Of a stretch of DNA of 64,000 nucleotides, positions 24,015 through 35,188 are shown one piece after another. Origin of the DNA: Lucifuga dentata (lineage: Eukaryota; Chordata; Actinopteri; Ophidiiformes; Bythitidae); the NCBI GenBank assembly GCA_014773175.1, contig VXCM01002096.1, positions 1-64,000 of the forward strand. The letters are read 5' to 3'. Each line of letters begins with the position of its first letter. Position 1 is the stretch's first letter. Position numbers and translations under genes: made by a program. The notes beneath the pieces are model-generated. The model ran no database searches and was not told the origin of the DNA. It saw only the letters and a program-made list of their open reading frames with translations.

Positions 24015-24194
24015 AGAATAGTAATCCTCCTCACTACAAGAGGGAATCACAGGAATAGACATTTGGTTTGTGTTCTTGGCTGAGAAGCCAATGGTACAGC
24101 TCTACCATTTGAGGGATTATGACTAAACTCCTCTAAGTCAGAATCCCGTCGATGTAATGATACTGTAGCAACATGAATCTTGGCACTGGATAGC
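24015..24194 (+). pseudogene. Decayed 28S rRNA fragment (3' domain)
   Basis: About 180 bases follow the order of the 3' domain of vertebrate 28S rRNA in sense orientation. Recognised blocks are TAATCCT, then a CACTACAAGAGG-type version of the sarcin-ricin loop (rRNA AGTACGAGAGG), GACATTTGGT, CTTGGCTGAGAAGCCAATGG, TACCAT, GGGATTATGACT and the 18-base block CTCTAAGTCAGAATCCCG at 24131-24148. Similarity fades near GGATAGC at 24194. Many differences are CpG to CpA or TpG changes (GTACGAG to CTACAAG; CCGCAGG to TCACAGG), as expected of old methylated pseudogene DNA. The helix arms TTGGCT/AGCCAA and ATGGTA/TACCAT still pair. It is too short and too altered to be a working rRNA. A T-run lies just upstream (23979-24009). 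It could be a retroposed rRNA piece or the rRNA-derived part of a SINE. Confidence 0.8.
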
Positions 24195-24412
24195 TGCATG
24201 GGAAACTTGGAAATGTTTGGATTTCAGTGTCAGCAATGACAATGATAGTGTTTTGATTTTTGCTGAGAGGTGACCCTTTTCTTTCCATTAGGATCATAGA
24301 TTGTGACTTTTACTTAATCTTTTCAGTTTTGAGAAACATATTTCTGTTTGTTTGTAGATAACATAATATTTATTACATGTTGGTATATGTCATTTGCATA
24401 TTTTATGTTAAT

Positions 24413-24539
24413 CTGACACAAGGATGTGTAAAAAAAAAAAACCTGCTGTGAATGGGAATACAAAATGAGGCAGGTNCTGACACAAGGATGTGTAAAAAAA
24501 AAAAACCTGCTGTGAATGGGAATACAAAATGAGGCAGGT
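24413..24539. other. Assembly join: 63-bp duplication around a single N
   Basis: 24413-24475 and 24477-24539 are identical, including a 12-base A-run, and are separated only by N at 24476. This is the signature of two overlapping contig ends that were not merged, so one copy is probably false. Confidence 0.9.
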
Positions 24540-27500
24540 AAAGGCTATGATAAAAGAGTTTCTTGCACAGTAAAACTGTAGAACCAGTGCTGTGATTTCT
24601 TCTAGGAGATGAACTGGTGTTTTATCTCAACAATAAATTCAGTACAATGCAAATTAAGTATATCACAACTTACAAACTTTGTGTATTTTCACTCTCCATC
24701 ATTTTTCTTTCTTCTCTTTCTATCTATCTCAATTCTCCCTTCATCTTCAAGATTATGGGGCTGTGCAGCCTTATGTACCCTTCAAATAATTGGCGTCTCT
24801 GTCTCTTGATGTAATATGAATGCATGGTGCTCCTTCTGGGGAAACAAAGCACCCTCAGAGCCCATGAAGCCACACATAATAATAGAGGGAGAGAGAAAGA
24901 ATCAGAGTGGTCAAAAGGAAGAAATATAGAGAAAGAGGGAGTAAAGTGCAAAGAAAGAGAATAAGGGATAGTGAAGACAGAGAGAAATGGAATTGCTAAG
25001 TGAGGGGAAATCTGAAGACTGAGCGTGTGAGATGAAGGGAAGATGAAGGGAATTCAGCCTCCCTCCTCATTTTTCATCTTCTATTGTGGGTGTTCAAGTA
25101 GCCTCTCCAGCCACTTGGGATCTTCCTATCTTTTGTTGTTTGATTGATTGGCAGGCGGCGTCACCACAGAGTAAAGACGCTTAGGCTCAGGCCAGCGACA
25201 ACTTAAATATGATCACGAAAACATGCAGCCTGACGCACAGACAGCACATAACTGCAAAACATGAAAGCGGTGTACAGTAAACATTGTTTCAGAAAATGCT
25301 GTATAAATAAAGGTGATGTGGTATTTAAATTTTTTTCAAAGCTGCTGACACTGAATTGTGTTACTTTAAAAAATTTATGCCATATGAGATACTTTTTTCA
25401 CTAAAAGCCAGAATTTATTTGGTGTTAAATTAGCAAAGGAAACCTAAAGTCTATGCTTTAGAGCTCCACATAGGAGATTGACACTAAGAGATAGACAGAT
25501 AGTGTGTGTGTGTGAGTGAGAGAGAGAGACATGGTGCGCGGTGGATGAGGAAGAGGCACAATGCCACAGCAATGTGTGTGAGATTGGATCAAAAATTTAA
25601 ATACCTCGATGAACTGACTGGGCTTAAATATCAAATTTTTTGATCACAAATACACGTGAGGCAAATACAGTTTGAAACATTTTCCAGATTTAATACCAAT
25701 GAAATATACCACCATGCTGAAACAGGCCTTAATGTTTTCATGATGGTGTGTTTTAGGAATTGCTTCCCTAACATGTAAATAAGGAAATACTGCAGAAATG
25801 CCTCTTTCAAGGTAAATCCAAAAAGATGCAGCTAACAGGCATTTTAAGAATGAAAGAGCATGGCTGCTTGACAATATTTGCCCTTGAAGACACGTTAAAT
25901 CTGGTGCTGTGTTTTATGAATTCACTCAAGTCAAAAAATAAAAATAAAAAAAATAATACAATTTTTTTCCCAATGTATCAGAAAACTGATATGCCAGCCT
26001 AACCCAGGAGAGCCTGTGCTGTTTTATTTTTTTAACAGTTCTTAGTGAGCAGGTAAGTCAGTGTGAAAGTGTTACATTACTATTTAGAATCAGTTCAATG
26101 AGTTCATTAAATTAATTTTCTTCAGTCTATAAATCTTTAATCATGAAAAAGTCAGGAATTAAGCTTCAATATTATTACACAAATTGCAGCCTCAGTTTAA
26201 AATCTGAATTCAAAAGCTTAGTCACCAATGCCACATAGCAACAGCATAGACTAAATACTGTAGCCTCTCTCCACAAAAATTGTGACTTTACAGCACATTC
26301 TGGAAAGGAAAAATTGATTCTGGATAAGCACAGTGATGTTTGGCATGTTAAAACAACTGATGGCTTCTAATGTACATAGAAATGACTGTTGCTCAATATA
26401 TGCAGTTAGATCTCTGTTAGCCTGAAATGTAAAATGACAGGTTCTCTCCTGTTTTTATGGATGTCCCTTATTATGCAGTATAAAATTTCATTTTTTCTTT
26501 TTATTTTTACTTTTCACCTCCATAAATCTCTCCTCTCTCCTGTTTTTTTTCTCATCTCTCTCCCAGGTTTCATTGATTGAACAAAATAAATAAAGAAATA
26601 AATAAAACCTTCACATAATCATATCCATCACCTTGAGAATACTTCCACCTGCAACGATTAAAAAAAAAAAAAAAANGATTAAAAAAAAAAAAAAAGAAAT
26701 ACCCACGGCAAATCAATAGTTCCATTATGAAATGTTTATTCCAGCATGGCTGTCTGCAAGGTGCTCAGGAGAAAAGTTTTACTTGCATGCCTTTCAGATG
26801 CAAGGAGAGAGGATAGACGGAGGGATGGATGGAGGAATGAAGGGAATAGCTCACAGGATGAGCAGAGGAGGGAGGGACTGAGGGGAAAAAGCACTACAGA
26901 GAGAGAGAGAGGTCTCCCTGTGGACCTTGTTTTTATTTAACATTCATCTTGATCTTGGGTGTACTTGGAAACATTTCAAGGCTGAATTCTTACTGTTCAC
27001 TTACTGATTTTAGTTGCAGCTGAGACATTAAAAGTTTTGTGGGTTTTTTTCTTAAGATTTTTGGGATGCACTTTTTAATGAATGAATAATAGTTTAAAAT
27101 AGCAAAGTGGAAAGTAACTGCTGGTAATTATCCTGTTTTTAATGTGCTTATGATCAGGAACATGTCTAGGAGATAGTCCCTAAAATCTAATTTTTCATCC
27201 CAGGAGATACCTACAAACAGTCATGATTGGCTGAAGGGTTTTTAAAAGCAGAATAATTTAACCATCACATTTATAGACAAATTTCCCCAGTCTTGCAGTC
27301 CAAAGATAAGACAAAGCTTTGATTTCATGACTACAAAACAAAGGGGTAATACCCTAAAATACCATGTTGAAATGCTATGCATTATTTCAAAAATCTGTTC
27401 CCTCTGTTTCTTTTTCCAACAATGAGATTGTAAGTGAAATAATTAGTTACTACAAAACTTAACTGAATGCCAACACATTTAAATATTTAACAGTGTGTGA

Positions 27501-27920
27501 ATCACTTTTAATCATAAAGCTCTAAGCCTACCATGATACGCTTTAATAGATCCAAAGTGACATTTTAGAAAACAATATTTTAGCATAAAACTGGATTATT
27601 CTCTTATCCCACTGCTACCTTGTATTTTTTTTTTCCTACTGGCTGCCTCCCTCTCATTTGTATTTTGCCTCTCCCTCCCCTCCTGACTACTCACTTGGGG
27701 AGAGAGCATTAACATTTATATAGAAACACGGGGCGTTGTTTGATGGACGATAAATGGGATATTTTCCTAACTCCATTTGAAATGGAACAATGGGGACAGA
27801 ACTCGGTAAAACAACATCCACTGGCACACTAACATACATCAGCGCAACTGCTGGGTATTTTGTTTGCATGGGTCAGCTTGACGGCTTGGCGGATGGGGGA
27901 TTTTGGTGGAGTGTTGTCGG

Positions 27921-27945
27921 GTGTGTATGTATGTATGTGTGTGTN

Positions 27946-27987
<42 letters not shown>
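27921..27987. repeat. GT/GTAT microsatellite with N gap
   Basis: GTAT units followed by (GT)n; the N at 27945 shows that the assembly could not resolve its length. Confidence 0.9.
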
Positions 27988-27988
<1 letters not shown>

Positions 27989-28182
27989 AATGTCAACTGT
28001 GCTTAGGAAGCTCAAAGTCAATAGTGGTGGCTATTTCAAAGTCACATGCATGATAAATCCAATATGGGGGCAGCGTGAGTGGAAACAAAAATCTCAGAGC
28101 TGGGGCAACATTATAAATCAAATGTATAAATCCACCAGCTGGCCACTAGGGAGCACTAATAATCTGAACCCAGAATGGCCCT

Positions 28183-28333
28183 CTCTCTCTATTATCTCTC
28201 TCTTTCTCTCCTCCCTCTCTTTCTCTCTGTATACACCCCTTACTCTCCTTTTTTATCTCTGTATGCTCTCTCTGTGTCATCTTTCTCTCGTTCTCTCTCG
28301 ACTGTTTTCCCTCTCAGCCCTCCTTTTCTCCTC
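28183..28333. repeat. Pyrimidine-rich (CT) region
   Basis: Degenerate TCTCTC-rich stretch; the plus-strand ORFs over it (Leu/Ser-rich) are low-complexity artefacts. Confidence 0.7.
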
Positions 28334-28357
28334 TGTGCACACGCGTGCGCGCACACA
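28334..28357. other. Alternating purine-pyrimidine tract with Z-DNA potential
   Basis: A 24-base strictly alternating stretch with the core ACGCGTGCGCGC, at the right edge of a 150-base pyrimidine-rich region. Confidence 0.75.
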
Positions 28358-28880
28358 GCCTTTCCTGTAATGAATTAATCACAGCTGGGGCAGCTGTGTA
28401 TTTGAACAATGCCACCCTGAGAAGCTTTAAGCACAAATGTGTGTGTGCGTGTACAGTATGTGTCAGTGGGGGAAAGCAGTGATATTGACTTCAGGCTTGT
28501 GTGTGTGTGTGTGTGCGTGTGTGGCTTAGAATGTGATTCAGCAGGAGTTGTGGTGTGCACGCAGAGATAAGGCTGACCTACAGGCCCCTCTTAAAGACCA
28601 CTGGGAGAGTTAAAGGTAACTTATAGTAAATTTACCACCTTTTTCCCCCAAAAGCAAGAAACATTTACTATTAGGGCCTCTTCACCTTGATGTAATATCA
28701 TCAACTTCTCACAGTACAAAACAAAATTCATCGCATTTTTCCTCCATCTTTCCTTCTTGTTTCTTCACTTTTCTTCTCTTCATTCTTATTGCCTCTGGAT
28801 GAAGTGTTTATCGATGCACGACTTACGATTAGACAGTGGTCCTCTTTGTCAGTGTTATTCCTCTCTTAAATGTGTAAGTT

Positions 28881-28892
28881 TTAAAAGTAATT
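28881..28892. repeat. Target site duplication, left copy
   Basis: TTAAAAGTAATT directly before the 3' end of the RTE insertion; identical to 29321-29332. Confidence 0.85.
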
Positions 28893-29320
28893 CTTCTTCT
28901 TTTCCTTTCGGCTTTCCCTTCAGGGGTCACCACAGCGAATCATCTGCCTCCATCTAACCCTATCCTCTGCCTCCTCTTCTCTCACACCAACTAACTTCAT
29001 GTCCTCTTTCACTACATCCATAAATCTCCTCTTTGGTCTTCCTCTAGGCCTCCTGCCTGGCAGTTCCAACCTCAGCATCCTTCTACCGATATGTTCACTA
29101 TCCCTCCTCTGTACATGTCCAAACCATCTCAGTCTGGCCTCTCTGACTTTATCTCCAAAACATCTAACATGCGCTGTCCCTCTGATGTACTCGTTCCTGA
29201 TCCTATCCATCCTCGTCACTCCCAAAGAGAACCTCAGCATTTTAGTCTCTGCTACCTCTAGCTCTGCCTCCTGTCTTTTCCTCAGTGCCACTGTCTCTAA
29301 GCCATACAACATCGCTGGTC
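28893..29320 (-). mobile_element. 5'-truncated RTE-type LINE, 3' end
   Basis: A 428-bp insertion flanked by an exact 12-bp direct repeat TTAAAAGTAATT (28881-28892 and 29321-29332), the target site duplication. On the minus strand it carries an uninterrupted frame from 29312 to a stop at 28920 (130 residues). The frame has the motifs MLYGLETVAL, RMDRIRNEYIRGTA, RLRWFGHVQRRDS, GRRPRGRPKRRF and MIRCGDP, a tail I recognise from RTE-clade retrotransposon polyproteins downstream of the reverse transcriptase domain in fish. The 3' end is a short AAG-type repeat rather than poly(A), which also fits RTE elements. The endonuclease and nearly all of the reverse transcriptase are missing, so the copy is dead. 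The intact frame and perfect duplication suggest a fairly recent insertion. Confidence 0.85.
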
Positions 29321-29332
29321 TTAAAAGTAATT
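29321..29332. repeat. Target site duplication, right copy
   Basis: TTAAAAGTAATT directly after the truncated 5' end of the RTE insertion; identical to 28881-28892. Confidence 0.85.
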
Positions 29333-30889
29333 ATTTTCCTTAAATTGAGACTTACCATACAAATTTAAATTGTCTTATGTTAGAAAATTTATTTTCATGA
29401 AAGTTGTCAATGTCACAAACAAGCAGACAAGCAGACTTAAAATGTACTTTTTTCATTTAGTAGATGACCCCTCCAACCTTTAGATCTGCTTATCCTGTGC
29501 AGAATCATACACACGGTATGAAACTGTTCTTGGATTGTACTGGTACTTTTTGGCAAAGTGAATAATTAAATAAAATGAAAAGCTTTGATTCACTGATTAA
29601 AAAAATACTACAAGTGACTGTCAGATGACTCAAAATATTTGTCAGCCTTCAGAGCTTTCCATTTCAAATAAGCCTTGTTCACCTTTGTTTCCTGTGGTCA
29701 CAGGTATCCACGAGTATCCAGGTATTCTACTCTGTAAACTGGATATACAATGTATTCCTTTAGCATCACAGCTAAAATCCCTAGCATGACTGCCTTTACT
29801 TTGCAAGTAGGGAGTATGCTGTAAGTACCCAGTACATGACTGTGGCTAACACAGTTATCTCTTACTTGCCCCTTTCCTGTCCTGCTTTGACCCAAGCCTC
29901 CAAGCCTGAGTGCTGTATCAACCTCCCGTATCTGATCGTCTCTCCTCTTTGGGGTTTCTTTGTCAATGGCTGTTCTTTCCCACAGTTTATTGAACTAAAG
30001 TCCAGGCAAGCGAGGAGGATTCACAGATAAGCTATCAGGCCCTGGCATCACACAGAGTAACCATCAATCCATGAAATATGTGTCTGGCTGGGAGGCAGGA
30101 TGGCAGAACTGCGCAGGGAGGCGGGACCAGCATAACCACACACAGACACAAAGCACAAGCATATGTACATATACAAACACTCAGATATGGCTGCAGATGT
30201 TATAAAATGCTACTGCACAGTCAGACATGGACATGGACACACACAATCACATATTATGCAAGCAGCTGCATAGAAACGACTTGAAAGATTTGAGTATGTT
30301 ACCTGAGTATAAGTTTGAAGTAATTTGCTTAATTTTCTTTTTTTTTTTTTTTNTTTTTTTTTTTTTTAGAACTTTACTTAAGTATTTCCGGTTTTAGTTG
30401 TAATTGTAGCTCTAATTGTAATCATAGTTTAAATTTAGACTTAATTGTAATCTAAAATTAGCCCAAAATAATCTGTCCTATCTTGTGAGCACATTTGGTC
30501 ACACATACACACACATGCACACTTTTGCCTTCTCCTCACACCATTACTAGCTCCTTCACCCCTCTTTTTTTAATACCTCTTCTTCTCTTTGCAGGACATG
30601 TGCAAAAATGTTGAAAGCAGGCCTGCAAGGCCTTTAGGATTGGGAAAAACAAATAGCATAATTCAGGAGAGAGCCACACAACTCTAGGACTTCAACAAGC
30701 TTTTATCTGTAATTTGGATATATTGAAAGCCAGCAGTGTGGCACAGAAAGAGAGAGACGTACAGATGGAGAGGCAGAAGACAAGACTGACAGAGGAGGTG
30801 GTGTAGATAGAGGACGATGGAGGCAGGAGGGAAAAACAAACACATTTGTATGATTGAATGAGGTTTAGTTTGGCTGTTGAATCAACAGC

Positions 30890-30895
<6 letters not shown>

Positions 30896-30943
<48 letters not shown>
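30896..30943. repeat. CT microsatellite
   Basis: Uninterrupted (CT)n of about 48 bases. Confidence 0.95.
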
Positions 30944-30949
<6 letters not shown>

Positions 30950-31017
30950 CACTATTTCCCTTCAAGGCCCCTTATAATAAATGAAAGACTTTCAAAGGAT
31001 GGCTGCTTATTCTTTTT

Positions 31018-31046
31018 TGTTGTTGTTGTTGTTGTTGTTGTTGTTG
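31018..31046. repeat. TTG trinucleotide repeat
   Basis: (TTG)n, about nine units. Confidence 0.9.
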
Positions 31047-33598
31047 AGGCTGAAGTGAGAGGCAATATTCACCATAACAACACTATAGGCAGACATGCAA
31101 AACATAAGTGGTGCCAGAAGAATAGGGAAAATCAACAAAAAAAAAAAAAANAAAAAAAAAAAAAAGCAAACATAAAAGCTGAAATACCCTGATGTAATAG
31201 TGCTCTAAAAAAATATAAGAATTACATTTAGGTTATCATATTTTTAAACTTTACATATGTGAGTAAAGCACAGGATACTTAAAACTCATGTTATTGGAAA
31301 CATTGTACTTGAATTAAAGTATGATTTAAAAAAAAATTCTCGATTGTGATTCATTGGGATTATTTGCAGCATAGTATGAGTTACACTAGGAAGATTATAC
31401 AAGTATGCACTTACATATAATGCATAATCTAAAATATATGCAATTAAAATACTATATCAAAAATCAGATGAATTATTTTCCAGGAAAATAAGTTATATAG
31501 TGAAGTTTGGTGAAATTTGTAGAATAAAGTGTTAAAAAAAAACAAAAAACAGTTTTGTCTTCAACATGGTGGAAAGTTTTCCCAGCATAAGTATACAGAT
31601 ATGCAAAGAAATTTGCTTTGAAGAAAAGCGTCGGGGAATTTAGCTTCTATGCCAACTTTCCACCAATATCACCAATATATAATTATAGTAAATCTTGGTA
31701 AGGGCCAAACAAAGAAACAGGACTGTTTGCTTCTGTCATTGTCTGGAGTAATTTTCACCTCATGTCTTGTGAAAATGGACACTACTATAGTGTGATGAGG
31801 TGTCAGGCAGTTGTTTGATGGTGATCTGATGCCTCATCGGCTGCTCTCATCCTGACCTTATCCTACGTGTTGATTTGACATTTCCTTTTAAAAGGCCACA
31901 GATAGATCACGTCTTTGTAGACTGGATGTGGAAAGATTGTGGAAAGAGTAATGAGTGTTTGTTACTGGACTGAGAGGAAAGCCTGTGTATCTAGTTTAAC
32001 AGACAATTTTTTAAAAGTATTATTTGTAGTAGCACAAAACAAGCTAACAGTTCACAAAAAATGAACAACAGAATTAGGATTCTAAATACTGGGATTAATC
32101 TGATTATAAAGATATGTTTACCTTATCTGTTGTATTTATGTTTTAATTCAATAGGTAGCATAAACAAAATGTGACTTGATTATGTGTTTTATGAAGGTAT
32201 TCCAAAACATATTTGAAGAGAAAAACCAGGGGGTTTAAACACACAATTTCTAATTATTCCTAATTGTTGTGATAGATGAATGAGGATGAAATGGTTATTT
32301 AAATTAGTCCTTTCATTAAAACAAACTCTCCAATTAAATTCATGCATGTTGGTGTGGAGACCAGAAAGCAGATCTGTATGCCTAGAAACCTTTTCTAGTA
32401 TGCCTAGAAACTTTATTGTCAAAAAAGGAAAATAAGGAAAAAATAAGGAAGGTAATCAGGCTGTAATCTAAACACTTAATGCCCTGCATCACAGTGGGAA
32501 ACAGATTTTCATGATGCTTGATGTGTTTTCATACACAGTGGGAGATATATATATCCAAATGAAAACAGAGATTTCACTCAATTTTCTCACATCCCGCAGC
32601 TCTAATCTCAGAGAAATCAGTCTATGCCTGTAATAAGCATTTGGTCCCCAAAAACAAAACAGCATGATGGAGTTCTTTTTAAGATCAAGGTAAAGATTAA
32701 CCACTGCAGCTGTTCAGATTTTATACCACAAACTTCAAATTCTCCTGTCTGTGTAATTTTTGTTTGTTTAAATCAACACAGGCTGTGGACACTCTCTGTA
32801 AAGTGTGTATGTGAGTGTGGATGAGTGTGCATGTACATAAGAGAGCAATAAGAGAGTGGGAGAATAATGAGGGTAGCAGGAGAGGTGATTCTGAATGGTC
32901 AATATTTTAATTTCTTTGATGGTGTAAAAATCTATATTAACATGCATAGTTTAGATGGTTGCCTTAATGATGAAAAATCATTTTGTATGTAAATATTTAT
33001 TTCAAGTGATCACAATTGGGTTGATATTCTTGCTGTTACATTAATAATGTAAACAACCTTTTCACAGCAAAAAACATTAATAACTTAGGTTTACTAGTGT
33101 CGTGTTAGTCTGTGCATTAAAAGACCCATCAATTTCACAGTCCAATACTGTTGTTTGAATCACAGATTGAACCTTTAAAGAAGAAATATGAGAAGATTTT
33201 AGAGGTTTTCACTGGCCCAAAACAACAAATGGGAGAGTTGATCACGAGGTTGTTCAGTACCAGGGATTTTTGAGACTCTCGTTTTCAACAATCAGCAAAG
33301 TAAAATGGTGCTACACGTAATCCCTCTCAGATATACAGCTAAGAAACCTCATTTACAAGTCTAAAAGCCTGTGATAAACCAGTTTTATTATCACAGTAAT
33401 TCTTTTTAACAGTTGCTACACTGTGATCTACTATACGCAGGACTATTTAAGACATGTTGTAATTATGACTATTACTTGCGTCAGTTACAAGCAGCTGCCT
33501 AATATCAATGAATGAGATCCCATGAAAACTAAACTAGCTAAGTTAACACAGTCATTATTTAGACAGTATGCTTCAGCAGTTGCACATACAGAAGCCAG

Positions 33599-33634
33599 TG
33601 TGTGTGTGTTTATGTGTGTGTGTGTGTGTGTGTT
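33599..33634. repeat. GT microsatellite
   Basis: (GT)n interrupted by TTTAT. Confidence 0.9.
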
Positions 33635-34710
33635 TAGTACAAGCTGACACTAATCAGTAAGTAGATGGGAAGCACAGATTGATGTCCATCCACCTGAGAC
33701 ATACAATGGGTTCCACTTGTTGAATTGCCTTCAATGCAAGAGAATAAACACACTTTTCATATTTAAGCACTGAGGTGTAAATTTCCAAACATCAGTGTTG
33801 GCTCACCTGTTACTGGGTAGCCCTAAGCTAGACCTAAGAGACCCATGCTGGAGATTTGAGCCTGCTGCTGAGGACGGCTTCCAAGGTGTACACACACACA
33901 CATACAAAAAAAAAAAAAAAAAAAAGCATACACTGGCAACATGTAAGACATCTTTCTGAGGTCTCTCTCTCTCTCTCTCAAACTGGATGACGAAGAGAGA
34001 TGAAATAGACAAAGTGATAGAGGAAAAGAGAGGTCTGCCAATTTGTTTGGTTTGACTGGGGGGAATGAGGGATTTAGAGTTTTGGGATTTAAGCACAGCC
34101 CATGAACACTCCCTCACAGATCTCTCAATTATGCTACTGACAGATATCAACCAATGTCTTCATTTAGAAAATAACTGCATTCAGAAAATATGTTCAAATT
34201 TGATATTTGGTGGGATGCATACTTAAAATGCACAGAGAAAGTATAGTCCTCAGGAGACCTGTGGCTCAGATTGGTAGCTAAATTTATACAGTGGAAATTA
34301 TGTTTTTTATAGCAGTGCGCCAATTAATGTTGAGCTTGCGAGGATGCCTGTGATAACAAAGGAAATGACTTCTTCTGACTTAAAATGTGTTAATGGCAAA
34401 GTTCTGCCCTCAAGGCCTCACACAGGAATGCTGTGTGGAAGAAACAGTCGCATCTTCAACTAATCTTTTACTTCTTTTTTTAACTTTTGTACACTGATGC
34501 TGTATCTTTTTCATTTTATTTATTTATTTTACATTTTCTGTCTTGGTGAAAAAAAATCAGTTATTCTTTAACTTTTTGTTAATTATCACATTAAGAATAT
34601 ATTAAGGAGGTACATTCACCTTTAAGTGCAGGCTGATTGTATTTAGTAACCTTTGTGTCAGCTCAATACTAGCAAGGAGCAACACTATCATGGATGATCA
34701 AGCCATTCAA

Positions 34711-35188
34711 TTTAAAGGGAACAGATGCTGCTTCTAGTTATTTTCCCTCATTTTTAGTGCAATATATAAGGAAGTAAACATTGCCAAAGTGTCGAAACTT
34801 GAGGGTGCATCTAGTAAAACAAATCCATAGCCGCTGAACTGCCCTGTAACATAACACATGAATTTACTCAGACATACACCTGGTCAAACACACACCCACC
34901 ACAAACAAGGCAAGTGAGTGAGTGTTTGGCCAGTACCTTTCACATTCTATGGGTGTGGCCAAATCAGGCAATGGCACAGCTGGCCAATCAGAGCAGAGTC
35001 TTTATGGGAGAGAGTGTTAAAGACATAGTACCTAAAACAGTATGTTTTCACTGTGTGTGCACAGCAGTGCTTCAATAATGTACAGCAGAAGTGGATCAAT
35101 ATGTTATTTTGCACATTAAAGCACTGCAAAGATTTGAAAATACAGACCCCTCCATGGCAAAAAAGGAACATGTATAATATGTCCTATT
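34711..35188 (+). repeat. Fish dispersed repeat, copy 2
   Basis: Better preserved copy of the family at 20361-20830. Blocks in order: TTTAAAGGGAACAG, TAGTTATTTTCCCTCATTTT, CAAGTGAGTGAGTGTTTGGC, GGCCAATCAGAGCAGAGTC, GTTAAAGACATAG, CACATTAAAGCACTGCAAAG and a terminal ATAATATGTCC. No coding capacity. Class unknown. Confidence 0.7.

Larger units (their letters stand above)
24195..28880. other. Gene-free stretch
   Basis: Holds the 63-bp assembly duplication, a purine-rich stretch at 24.88-25.05 kb, an A-run join with N at 26676, a second purine-rich stretch at 26.80-26.92 kb, and the GT, CT and Z-DNA-like tracts around 27.9-28.5 kb. Confidence 0.6.
29333..34710. other. Gene-free stretch
   Basis: Holds homopolymer joins (N at 30353 and 31151), CT and TTG repeats, a GT repeat and an A-run at 33906-33925. 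A CTTTGCAG acceptor-like site at 30587-30594 has no matching donor or frame. Confidence 0.6.

Noticed and set aside
24080..24116. Pair of small hairpins that looked like a tRNA gene
   Set aside because: They are explained by conserved helices of the 28S rRNA fragment (TTGGCT/AGCCAA and ATGGTA/TACCAT); no tRNA cloverleaf fits.
27790..28053. ORFs with Cys-Val repeats
   Set aside because: Translations of a GT microsatellite with an N; the same applies to other Cys-Val and His-Thr ORFs over CA/GT tracts.
28999..29343. Plus-strand 114-residue ORF
   Set aside because: Antisense shadow of the RTE LINE coding frame on the minus strand.
30570..30640. Possible plus-strand exon after TCTCTTTGCAG
   Set aside because: The frame closes within 45 bases and no donor or known protein follows.
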